Notes under the pieces: generated by a model
The model's database searches: none
Seen by the model: only the letters and a program-made list of their open reading frames with translations
Told to the model about the DNA's origin: nothing
Assembly (NCBI GenBank): GCA_963691655.1
Contig: OY829326.1
Span: forward strand, 86,669,235-86,733,234
DNA: 64,000 nt
Direction: 5' to 3'
Origin: Toxonevra muliebris
Lineage: Eukaryota; Arthropoda; Insecta; Diptera; Pallopteridae
Made by a program: the position numbers and the translations under genes
Shown: positions 31,509-41,330 of the stretch, piece by piece
How positions within the stretch are numbered: the stretch's first letter is position 1
Layout of the letters: every line of letters starts with the position of its first letter

Positions 31509-32410
31509 GACGAAGATGGCAAACTGTGAATTGAAGAGATCTTCCTCCCATTTGGTCTGGGACTTAATATCGAGCTCGTATGAAATAAGATGAATAAGCA
31601 GCTCATCTGCGAGTTGCTCTTTTGTGCCCATCGTTTGTAGAGCACGCAAATGAGCGTTGACCTTGTCGTTGATAGCTCACGGAGGCTAACTGCGGAGCCA
31701 CTATCAACTACCTTCAGATCAAAGATTTGTTTTATATGGGTCTGAAAGTTAAGAAGCTTGTTATCGAAACGTGTTTTCAAAAGTTCTAAAGCCTTATCAT
31801 AATTCGCATCGCTTGACTCGAGGGAGTTTATAGTGCTTAAAGCTGACCCTTTCAAGCTCGCTCGAATGTTTCGGAATTTAGATTCAGATTTTGCTTAACT
31901 CGGCGCTATCATTTATGACGGTGCTAAGCACAGCGAAAAAATTAGGCTACTCGGTGTAAGCTGAACTTATTAATTTGCAATTGAGGAAGACGCTTGCGTT
32001 GCGAAATAAAAAATGATGAAGCGACGTCATCCAACGGTAACTGACGAACAGTTAACGAGTGCCTGGGCTCTGTCTTTTGATAAGCATTTATCGCGTGTGT
32101 TTGCATCGCTGTTGTCTTCTACTTCGAAGTACGATTGCACGCCTTCGAAGTTTTTGTGTATGCGCTCTAGCAATTCGAGACGAACGGAGACATCTGCCTC
32201 ATCGAATTCTTGTAGCGCCTGTAAGGTTAATTTATTTTTAAAAGCAATAAGTTGCCTTTCGATAGAAATAATTTTCTTTTTATAAATCTTGAAGGTTTTT
32301 GTAGGATTAGCGTGGGCCCCTCCGCCGGTGTCTGCGTTACCTTCTCCTGTAAAATTTTTTTTGGCGCTTACGATAAAATCGCGGGAAGAGCTCGAATACA
32401 TTTTTTTCAT
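31509..32410 (-). pseudogene. BEL-2 gag, first fragment
   Basis: The ATG is at 32410 and opens 127 codons (KFIYKKKIISIERQL-like region, LLERIHKNFEGVQSYFE). After a stop the frame resumes as KGSALSTINSLESSDANYDK and RFDNKLLNFQTHIKQIF (31860-31700), the DUF1759-type region of Pao/BEL Gag, then HLISYELDIKSQTKWEEDLF. Two frames alternate, so indels are present. The fragment ends at the hAT TSD. Two later fragments are at 27444-27607 and 22985-23209. No LTR for this element was identified. Confidence 0.8.
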
Positions 32411-32582
32411 AAAAAGTTAACGTTGGCTAAACCCCTTTAGCCCATTTATATTATAATTTTATATTGCTACTTTGAATTTATATATATTTCTGTAAACATG
32501 AATTATTACCAATATGAATTATATTTACCATTACTTTCCATGTATTGTACCTAAAACCAAACTAAATTGAATTTATACTTAC

Positions 32583-32654
32583 CCTGTAAAATACTTACTT
32601 CTAAGTTCCTATAAAATACTTACCTCTAAGATCCTATAAAATACTTACCTATGG
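32583..32654. repeat. 25-bp tandem repeat, three units
   Basis: CCT(G/A)TAAAATACTTAC(T/C)TCTAAG begins at 32583, 32608 and 32633. It lies upstream of BEL-2 gag and may belong to its leader or LTR. Confidence 0.8.
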
Positions 32655-32935
32655 TAAACCTACCATCTGTCAAAGTGAGCGCGAGTTTTCTATCGAAAGA
32701 CTTCGGTTCAACCAGTTTAGCTTCCATATTTCCATATTTTCTAAAATAACTTTAATCTTTAAATTTTGTTAAATTTGTTAGTTTTTCTAATATCATTTAA
32801 ATTCCTAAAATCATTTACGTGCGTTATTCTAAATAAATAATATAATTTATAACGTGAGTGAAATTACCGGTTTTTCTTTTCAAAGTGTCTCCTCGAAGCG
32901 GTAGACTTTCTCCAAACGTTTTTTAAGTTTATTAA

Positions 32936-33169
32936 CCTTAGAAAGCCAACACACTTTTTGTCTATTAAATAGCAACATTGTTCAACAAAAAACATCAAAC
33001 TTAATTATCTTCACTTTTTTACTTCAATAAAAAACCAAATAAAAGTTAAATTTATTCATTAATATAATTTTACTAAATTGTTTTTCATATTAAATGCAGT
33101 TAATGCAAATTTCTTTGCGGTGTTTTTATCAAGTAGTGGGGTGACTGCTCCCCCGTTGGCTTTCTAAAG
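32936..33169. mobile_element. piggyBac-like MITE, copy 1
   Basis: 234 bp bounded by TTAA (32932-32935 and 33170-33173). Ends CCTTAGAAAGCCAAC and GTTGGCTTTCTAAAG. Shares TAGTGGGGTGACTG and the A+T-rich middle with copy 2 at 62892. The end CCTTAGAAAG is close to the CCCTAGAAAG terminus known from piggyBac. Confidence 0.85.
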
Positions 33170-33173
33170 TTAA

Positions 33174-34070
33174 CAAGGACATACTTACTTTTTATATTAC
33201 ATTAAAAAAAAAACACATGTATATGTTTTTAATTTTAAGTATACATAAATATATATTTTTTAAAATAATGTATTTTATCTTTTATTATATTCAAACATAA
33301 ATTAATAAGCATAAAAAAAACAGTGGTTCAAAGTGATTCCCAGATTTTTGGGTTTGTAAATTTGCATACATAAATGTATTTAATTTGCTTCAAAAAAAAA
33401 AAAAAAAAAAAACACGCTCACATGTTGAAATACATACATTTACCATATTCATTATCTTTTCATCGATAATGTGCTTTTGGGTATTGGCCCTTCATTTCCG
33501 TTCAAGTTCCGATTGAAAATAATCTTATCGATACTGATATTATCAGCGCTTCTAGGTAATCGTAAATTTTTCAAATTTCGGGTGAAAATATCGACTTCGA
33601 TAGTATCAATCGATATATCGACCATCCCTACTCTGAATTTGGAGGCAAAATCCGTTGTGCTCGAGGCACAAAGGCAAACAAATCGTGACACAGATTCTTG
33701 CTCCAGCGAGTATAGAATATGCTGCTGAAGCACTTTAATGTGCAAAATATTTAATAACACTGTTCTACAAATGGAAACTTTTGAAAACGAGTAAAGACGG
33801 GACAAATGCACTTAGGGTAATGGAGCGTCGCTGAGTCCGAATCCGTGGTCCGTTTTGCTTTGCTACGTCACATTTTTTTTATCGACGCCAAAATTTTTAA
33901 AATTGAAAAACAAAAACGTTAAGAATGCAGTTCATATTTTTTTTCATCATTACATCCATTTTCACAAAATAAAATTTTTCGATTTTTTTTATTTTTTAAC
34001 TTAAAAAATTTTTTAATTTTTTGGCAGAAGATTTTTTTAAGATTTAGCACGAGATGTAAGTAATTATTTC
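33174..34070. other. Unassigned A+T-rich stretch
   Basis: Contains a run of about 20 A near 33392-33412 and a cluster of ATCGAT motifs (33528-33625) ending TCGACCATCCCTAC, which could be the end of a hAT-type MITE. A minus-strand frame of 119 codons (33452-33811) has no recognisable motif. Confidence 0.4.
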
Positions 34071-34072
34071 TG

Positions 34073-34540
34073 TCATAGCTCTAAACGTCTTTCTAAATTC
34101 CATGAACTCCAAGCACTTGCTGACGTCAGAAAGCATAAGCTCTTAAAGCTATCAAATACTCGGTGGGGAAGCAGGATTATATAAACAGAACACCAATTTA
34201 TGGGATTGCCCGCAGAGCCCTCGCGAAATCCTTCCTGTGGAAAATATTTACTTTGGTGTAGAACTCTCCATTGAATCAAGTATGGTCTTAAGTGCAGACT
34301 TGAACACAATTCAATTTTATATCACTTTACGTTCTGAAATTAAGCAACGTGCTCGCTTTAATGTCTCTGTATTAAAACATTTTCAATTGTTCAATCCATA
34401 ATTATTTCTAAATATTGTCGCAGAGTCTACTCGGGAAGTGTTAAACTCATAGTGGAGAATGTTGCTAGAACTAACCCAACATTTCAAGGAAAATTATTCT
34501 TTTGCCGAATCCATCAGTACCTTGGAAAATAAAGAATAAA
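34073..34540 (+). pseudogene. Fragment of hAT/DUF4371-like transposase
   Basis: The plus strand reads SSKRLSKFHELQALADVRKH then KLLKLSNTRWGS, resembling the KRxxEFxExQ...HKxLxxxxTRWxS segment of DUF4371/hAT-like proteins. Further on, EIKQRARFNVSVLKHF matches a later helical part. Stops lie between. No element ends were found. Confidence 0.55.
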
Positions 34541-35499
34541 GCAGACGAAAAGCTGTGTCTAAATTTTTATCCATTTTTTTAATTTTAGCATGTTAGCCGT
34601 ATCTTTTCGTACAGTGCTTTGCTCCAGTGCAAGAAATTATTGCTCAACTGTACCTACCATGATTGGGGTCTATTGAAAAGGGTGCCTTAAAAATAAAATT
34701 CCGACATTCTTGAAGATTTTGATATTTGCTCTGACCAATAACCATATAGCCATATAGATAATACACAGGGGCTCTATAGATGTACATATGTACATATATA
34801 GTCGATTTATAAGAAATAATTTTATATTTTGTTTAACTCTTGATTTCATTTTGATTTATACTTGTGATTTTTTTATTTACAAATATAAGCATTTAAGTTT
34901 TTTCGTTAATCAGCAATATGTTCTCAATTTTTATTGTTTTTCATTTAATTTTGGTCAGAGTAACCGCTAAATCCTCTCATCATCATCATTCATAAACAAT
35001 TTTTTTTTAATGAAATTGAAAATTCAGAATACCACAATTCTGAGGTTCACAAAATTAACTTTTAAAAATGTATGTTTATGCCAGTGTTGTTAGATCGTTT
35101 GCTTCGGAAATACTAAGTTCGTATGCAAAAATCCCGATTTATCCCATTTCAAAATGTCAAAAATTCCCCTAAAAATCTTATTAAAATTAAATTATAGAAC
35201 ACTCTGTATTTAAAAAAAAATATATAAATTTAAACCGTTCTTAACCATTTTTATACAACGTAACTACGAAAAACCATTCTTTAATAAGAAATTGTAGTCA
35301 AAGAAAAAGTCGTGCAATAATTGATGGTTTCTGCAATCCACAGTCTTGATTGAAATCTCATTTTTAAGAAATTAAATTATATTAACTTCAATAATTAAAA
35401 ATTATTGCAAAAACAATAATAAAATAGAAATCTTTTTTAAATCAAATGGAAAATAAAACAAAACGCGCAGTGACTATCAGCTAATCTTGTCACACAAAT
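34541..35499. other. Unassigned A+T-rich stretch
   Basis: No coding signal. A short TACATATGTACATATATAG microsatellite lies near 34780-34800. Confidence 0.4.
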
Positions 35500-35581
35500 G
35501 GTGGGACAGTGCTACCAAACCACGGGCACTTTCTTGTGCCAGACCTCGCTAAGTAATTTAGAAACTACTTAAAAAAACATG

Positions 35582-36541
35582 CTGCCAAGTAAAACACCTC
35601 CAGGTGGAGGAAAAACATAAGAAAATCATGATCGTATCAACGAACTCAGCAAAAAACTTGAAAAAATGGAAGAAATGTATGCTAACCTTTTGAAAGAAGT
35701 AGCTCAACTAAAAACCGAAAATTTCGAATTAAAATCTTCCCAAATAAAGAGTACTCCTCAGCAAAGAAATAGATCCAATTACTCAACAGATGAGGAAGAA
35801 TTGGCTCGCGCAATTAACTGGATCTTGAAAAAACCATAACCAATTCATGACCTCCTTCGATTACGGTATCTGGAGATTGTAATTACCAACAATTGTATAC
35901 AATTGCAAAATCTGAATCAAACTGAAATTTTTCTATAAAACTTTTGAATAATGGTGTTTACAAAGTCAATAAATAAAAGTATAATTGAAAATTACAGAAA
36001 ATTATCAAAAATTCTTCCCACCAAAAATATCTCTTGGTATAGTTTCGAGGAAAAACAAAAACGTCCAATAAAAGTTGTCGCAAATTGCATCATTCTTGTG
36101 AGCCAGAATTCGTAATCGAAGATTTACAAAATCAAGGTTTTAAAGCAATTAGTGATGTCAATAAGTTGAAGTAGAAAACAAAAGAGCCACTTGATATGTT
36201 TTTACTAACATTCGATCCACAGAGGATATAAAGAAGATCCATCAAATCAAAAATATCTTGAATTCTGTTGTCGTTATCGAACCAACAAGATTACCAAAAT
36301 TGATACCACAATGCAAGTTATGCCAGTCGTACGGTCATACACAAAACTACTGCGGTAAACAGCCAAGGTGCGTTAAGTGTGCTGGCAAACACAAAACTAT
36401 TGATTGTAATAAGCCTGAAAATGAGCAAACAAAATGCTGCAATTGCGGAGAAACCCACCCGGCTAGTTATAGAGGTTGCATCGTGGCAAAAGAGTTGCAA
36501 AAGATGCGTAAATTATTGGTCAAAATTGAAATGAGACTTTA
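35582..36541 (+). pseudogene. Jockey-like ORF1 (Gag), broken
   Basis: Opens ATGCTGCCAAGTAAAACACC and meets a TAA after 13 codons. The same frame then gives a coiled-coil-like KLEKMEEMYANLLKEVAQL. After frameshifts the C-terminal part is open from 36258 to the TAG at 36541 and contains CKLCQSYGHTQNYC, CVKCAGKHKTIDC and CCNCGETHPASYRGC, three CCHC-type knuckles as in Jockey-clade Gag. It binds the element RNA in the family. Confidence 0.8.
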
Positions 36542-36809
36542 GCCAAAAATGCTGGAAAAAACATTCAAAATAAAGCCATAAATTCAGAACGAACAGTAAA
36601 TTGCAATCACAAACCAAGCAATCAATCTCATGCTGAGTGTTCAAATAAAATAACCTACGCACAAGCTTTGAATCATAAATCTAATAATACTGCTATTTCA
36701 GATGATGTATTATCTCAGATACTAAAAAAACTTAACAAGCAAGATGAATTTAACAAATCAATCGAAAAACGTCTATTCAAACTTGAGACGTACTTTGTAG
36801 AATCTAATA

Positions 36810-39330
36810 ATGTATAAAACACTAAAAATACTTTTATGGAATTCAAATGAGTTATTAAAGCATCAAAATGAGTTGGAGGTAATCCTTAATACAGAAATTG
36901 TGGGCATCTGCATGATATCTGAAACACATTTCATAACGCAATCGTATATAAAAATTAAAAACTATGAAATATTTATATCATGCAATTCACCCCAGCAATA
37001 GTGCGCGAGGTGGAAGTGTAATAATATATAATAATAAAAAGCAACATTAAGCACGTTGAAGAAGAAAAACTTGTAACCGACGAATTCCAAGCAACAACTG
37101 TAACAGTTCACACTACAAAAAATCCAATTTCACTTACTGCAGTGTATAGTCCACCGAGACATTAGATTAAGTGCGACCAATACCAAAGATTAATAAAGAA
37201 ACACAAAAATAGATTTATTATGGGGGAGATTTCAATGCTAAGCATGTTCATGGGGTTCAAGACTTACTACAACAAAGGGGAGAGAGCTGTATAACGCACT
37301 ACAATTGACTGAGTGCGATGCAGTTACTACGGGTAAACCCACATACTGGCCAACAGATCCGAAAAAAATTCCAGATTTGATAAACTTCTCGAAGCTACCT
37401 ATCGTTAGAAGATGGAAGTGATCTTAACTCGGACCATTCACCGATATAATTAACACTTAGTGAAAACGTAATTTACAAAGAAACTCCGGCTACTTTATCT
37501 AATCAGTTCATAGATTGGGAATACTTTAAAAAGCAACTTGAAAGCTGCGAAAGTAAACATGTCCAAATAAAGAGTGCAAGTCAGCTGGATGATGAAATTC
37601 AAAACTTTACAGCAAACGTGCAGCTTGCTGCTTCGAAAAGTGCGCCAAGTATAAAGCCAATTACAGTAAGCTCTCGATACCCAAAAGACATTAGAGAAAT
37701 GATTTCATTGAAGCGTAAATTGCGAAGTAAGTGGCATCCAACTCGATCACCACATGATAAATCCGTTTTGAATAAAATCACTAAGGATCTAAGTCAAAAA
37801 ATCAAAAGATTTAAAAACGAAAATCTTTCACGATACTTACAATCATTATTCAACGAACGAAGTACAGATTACTCTTTATGGAAATGTACAAAATTAAAAA
37901 GGCCACAAATGCAAAGCTCTCCTCTCAAAACAAACGATGGCAAATGGGTTAATGACAACACAAAAAAAGCAGCAGTGTTTTCAGACTTTTTGGCTGACGT
38001 ATTCACTTCATACGAAGTGCTCTCAGAAAACGAGAATGTGACCGTAGATGAGTTCGAAGAAATTTCTTATGAAATTTCAAAGACAAAAAGTCCCCAGGGT
38101 TCGATCTGATTACCGCAGAGGTACTTAAGCAGCTTCCATCCAAAAGTATAGAAAATCTCACAAAAATAATCAACTCATCGTTCAGGTTACAGTATGTATG
38201 AATTTACTGGAAAACCGCAGAGTTAGTTATGCTCCAAAAACCAGGTAAACCCGCTCAGGACCCATCATCGTACAGATCCATATCAATTCTACCGATGATC
38301 TCAAAGCTATTTGAAAAGCTCCTCACTAAACGCCTAAATACAAAAATTTAATTCCAAAGCATCAATTTGGTTTTTGAAATAAACACTCAACAATAGATAA
38401 AGTTCATAGAATTACACATGTAATAGAAAAATCGTTTGAAGAAAAGAAAGTGTGCTCTGCTGTATTTGTCGATGTTGCAAAAGCGTTTGATAAAGTTTGT
38501 CACACTGGTCTGCTCATAAAACTCAAATCATTATTACCCAAACAATATTGCGAAATTTTGCAATCGTACTTATCAGATCGTTACTTCCGTATTAAGCAAG
38601 ATGATGCTTACTCAAGGCTTAGAAAAACAAAAGCAGGGGTACCACAAGGCAACGTTGACAACAATTATATCACTACCATTATATTCGCAGATGACACCGC
38701 GCTGCTTGCTGTTGGCGAAACTGAAAGCGAATCAACAGCAAAATGCAGACAGCTTTAGACAACGTCTTCCGATGGACGAAAAAATGGCGAATAAACCTGA
38801 ACCAAACGAAATCCATACATATCCATACATATAACAGAGTACACCATCTACCACTTTTTATAGATGGTTTGCAGATCCCATACTCTAATTCTGCTAAGTA
38901 TTTGGGTATGACGCTCAATTGTAAACTCCGATGGAAGGAACATATAAAAAAAAAGAGAAATGAACTCGACATCAAACTAAAAAATATGAAATGGCTAATG
39001 GGTAACAGATCATCTTTACCACACAAAACAAATTAATCATTTACAAGCAAATACTAAAACCAGTATGGAGTTATGGAGCACAGCTCTGGGGCTGTGCCAG
39101 CCAAAGCACCAAAAACACAATACAACAATATCAAAACAAGGTACTTAGGTCCATTGTGAAAGCACCATGGTATTGCAGAAGTGCTGACATTGAGCGCGAC
39201 CTCAGATTGAACTCTGTTAATGCAGAGATAACAAAAATTGCAGCGGCCCATAAAGAGAGGCTAATTAACCACGTGAATAACGAAGCATTCATCCTAAACG
39301 AAACAGATGGATTATTACGACGACTTTAAC
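36810..39330 (+). pseudogene. Jockey-like ORF2 (endonuclease and RT), broken
   Basis: The endonuclease starts ILLWNSNELLKHQNELE (36820) and shows an ISETHF motif. A pre-RT region is open at 37618-38109. RT motifs include AVFVDVAKAFDKVCH (38455-38500), KAGVPQGN and IIFADDTALLA (catalytic DD, about 38690), then NSAKYLGMTLN (38890). Stops and frameshifts separate these, for example at 36999, 38107 and 39034. The C-terminal tail is readable to about 39330. RNase H was not seen, as expected for Jockey. Confidence 0.8.
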
Positions 39331-39689
39331 GCATCAACACCAGAGATCTAATACCATCATAAAAACACTCTACGATATAGAGTATAATTGTTAGTTAAGT
39401 TATTATAAACAAGTTGCTTATTAGTCATTTGTAAACATTATGAACTAGTCGCAATGTAAAATAAAAGAAAAAAAAAAAAACCTCTGCTGCTGCAAAATTT
39501 GAATTTGGATTGAATTGAATATTTTGCATTTTGCAAACAAAAATTGTGATCATGCTTGCTGTATATTCTGCGCGCCTGGATATTTTTATGAAAACTAATC
39601 GAAAAAATGCAAACAAAAGCAAAAATGCAAATATCGGTCGGTTAGCTAGGAACTGGCACGTCAAATTAAATGTTTCAGTAACACGAATA

Positions 39690-39730
39690 GCGAAATGCGA
39701 CCTCTTTACAATCTATCCTCTTTGGTTCAG
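39690..39730 (+). repeat. Short fragment of composite repeat block A terminus
   Basis: GCGAAATGCGACCTCTTTAC followed by AATCTATCCTCTTTG resembles the end of block A at 4070-4110, and its complements at 49383 and 58163. Confidence 0.6.
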
Positions 39731-39857
39731 TAGCTTAACTCGCTTGCACATACATGTATGTATATGGATACCTTAATTTATAAAAGCCCTAGCACAAATT
39801 TTTAAAATTTTGCAGTAGTAAAAAATCCTTTTCTAAACTCTAATATTCTGAGTATTT

Positions 39858-40261
39858 GTTATATTAACTAAAAGAACAGAGACGTAAGTTTGGGTTGTAT
39901 GTCTTAAAAAATCTTTGGTCGAGATTCAAGTGGAAACATTTTTAATTTGAAAAATTCAGTTGTAGTTTTTTAATATAAATCTAAATAATTCTACAAAACA
40001 GTACATTTATTAGGTTTTTCTTTCCCATTGATAAATATATTACGAAAATTTAAGTAGCTGTTATATTAACTAAAAGAACAGAGACGTAAGTTTGGGTTGT
40101 ATGTCTTAAAAAATTATTGGTCGAGACTCAAGTGGAAACATTTTTAATTTGAAAAACTCAGTTGTAGTTTTTTAATATAAATCTAAATAATTCTACAAAA
40201 CAGTACATTTGTTAGGTTTTTCTTTCCCATTGATAAATATATTACGAAAATTTAAGTAGCT
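39858..40261. repeat. 202-bp tandem duplication
   Basis: GTTATATTAACTAAAAGAAC begins at 39858 and 40060. The two units differ at only a handful of positions, so the duplication is recent. No coding content. Confidence 0.92.
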
Positions 40262-40296
40262 AATAATTGATAAAATAACGAAAATTAATCATTATA

Positions 40297-41301
40297 CAGG
40301 GTGGTCCGGTTTGAGTGTAAACATTTTTAAGACGTGATTCTCTGGTTAGTTCTGAGAAAAAAATTGGTGCAGAAGTAGGGTGTATTTTCAACCTCCACTG
40401 GCATACAGGGTGTTTGAGAAAATTCTGTAGAAAAAATACTTATCACCAGATATTGCCCCAAAACTCCTATGATATTAAACGTATAGCAAAGAAATGGAAA
40501 TTTTTAGACAGAAAATTAATAGACCTTTATTCTGGTATTACATTTACCAGTTTTACTGTTTTGAGTTAGAAGTATTTGCTAGTTAAAATAAAAAAGATTT
40601 TTTTTCAGAAAATTTAATTTTTTGCAAAAACTTAATTTTGTGTATTATTTTTTTGCTCCGTTATAAGATATATTAATTTCTCATACCAAGTTTGTGACTA
40701 AGATACAGTGCTTAATGTAGTACTCTCCCACCACATTTTCTTGTAATTTCGTACTAAAACCATAAAAAATGGTGTTATTGTTGTATTTTTTGAAATAGTT
40801 TTAGTAGGAAAGTACAAGAAAATGTGGTGGAGGAGTACTACATTAACCACTGTGTCACAGTACAACTTGTCTAGGAACTAGGTATAAGAAATTGATATAT
40901 CTTATCACAGAGCAAAAAAAGAATGCACAAAATTAAGCATATTACACCACTTTTTGCAAAAACTTAAATTTTCTGAAGAAAAAAATCGAAGAAAAAATGT
41001 ATTTTTGGATTCCAAGTAGCAATTGCTTCCAACACAAAAAAGTTATTAATTACAAATGTAGCATCAAAATAAAGGTCTATTAATTTTCTATGTAAAAAAT
41101 CTAATTTAATTGTTCAACGCTTAGTATTAGTGAAGTTATGATACAATATTTGGTGACAAGTATTTTTCCTAAGGGATTTTCTTAAACTCCCTGTATCTCA
41201 GTGGGGATTGAAAATACACCCTATGTCTGGTCAATTTTTTTCTCAGAACTAACCAGAGAATTGGGTCTTAAAATTGTTTACACTCTAACTGGACTACCCT
41301 G
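40297..41301. mobile_element. 1-kb foldback element, almost completely palindromic
   Basis: Ends CAGGGTGGTCCGGTTTGAGT and the complement of a right end ACTCTAACTGGACTACCCTG. The arms are about 490 bp each and meet near 40800. Landmarks shared by the arms are TCTGGTTAGTTCTGAGAAAA, AGGGTGTATTTTCAA and AAAATGTGGTGG. A TA precedes the left end; the right flank reads TT. The CAGGG start fits Tc1/mariner-derived MITEs. It ends 30 bp from the stop codon of the gene at 41331. Confidence 0.9.
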
Positions 41302-41302
41302 T

Positions 41303-41308
41303 TTAATT
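41303..41308 (-). terminator. Candidate poly(A) signal ATTAAA of the secreted-protein gene
   Basis: The minus strand reads ATTAAA about 22 bp after the TAA, and just before the palindromic element begins. If used, cleavage would fall inside the foldback element. Confidence 0.4.
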
Positions 41309-41330
41309 TCTCTCACGTAGCGATATAGGT

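Larger units (their letters stand above)
35500..39481 (+). mobile_element. Decayed Jockey-like non-LTR retrotransposon with poly(A) tail
   Basis: ORF1 (Gag with three zinc knuckles) and ORF2 (endonuclease, RT) are followed by a short 3' UTR and a poly(A) run at about 39467-39481. It appears nearly full length (about 4 kb), as the coding order is complete. The 5' start is estimated from the position of ORF1. No TSD was identified. Confidence 0.75.

Noticed and set aside
32583..32654. CRISPR-like 25-bp repeats
   Set aside because: Only three direct units without spacers.
33528..33632. ATCGAT-rich tract as a complete MITE
   Set aside because: One end (TCGACCATCCCTA) looks hAT-like but no matching opposite end or TSD was found.
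35080..35520. hAT-type insert starting CAGTGTTGTTAG
   Set aside because: No matching right end or 8-bp duplication could be found.
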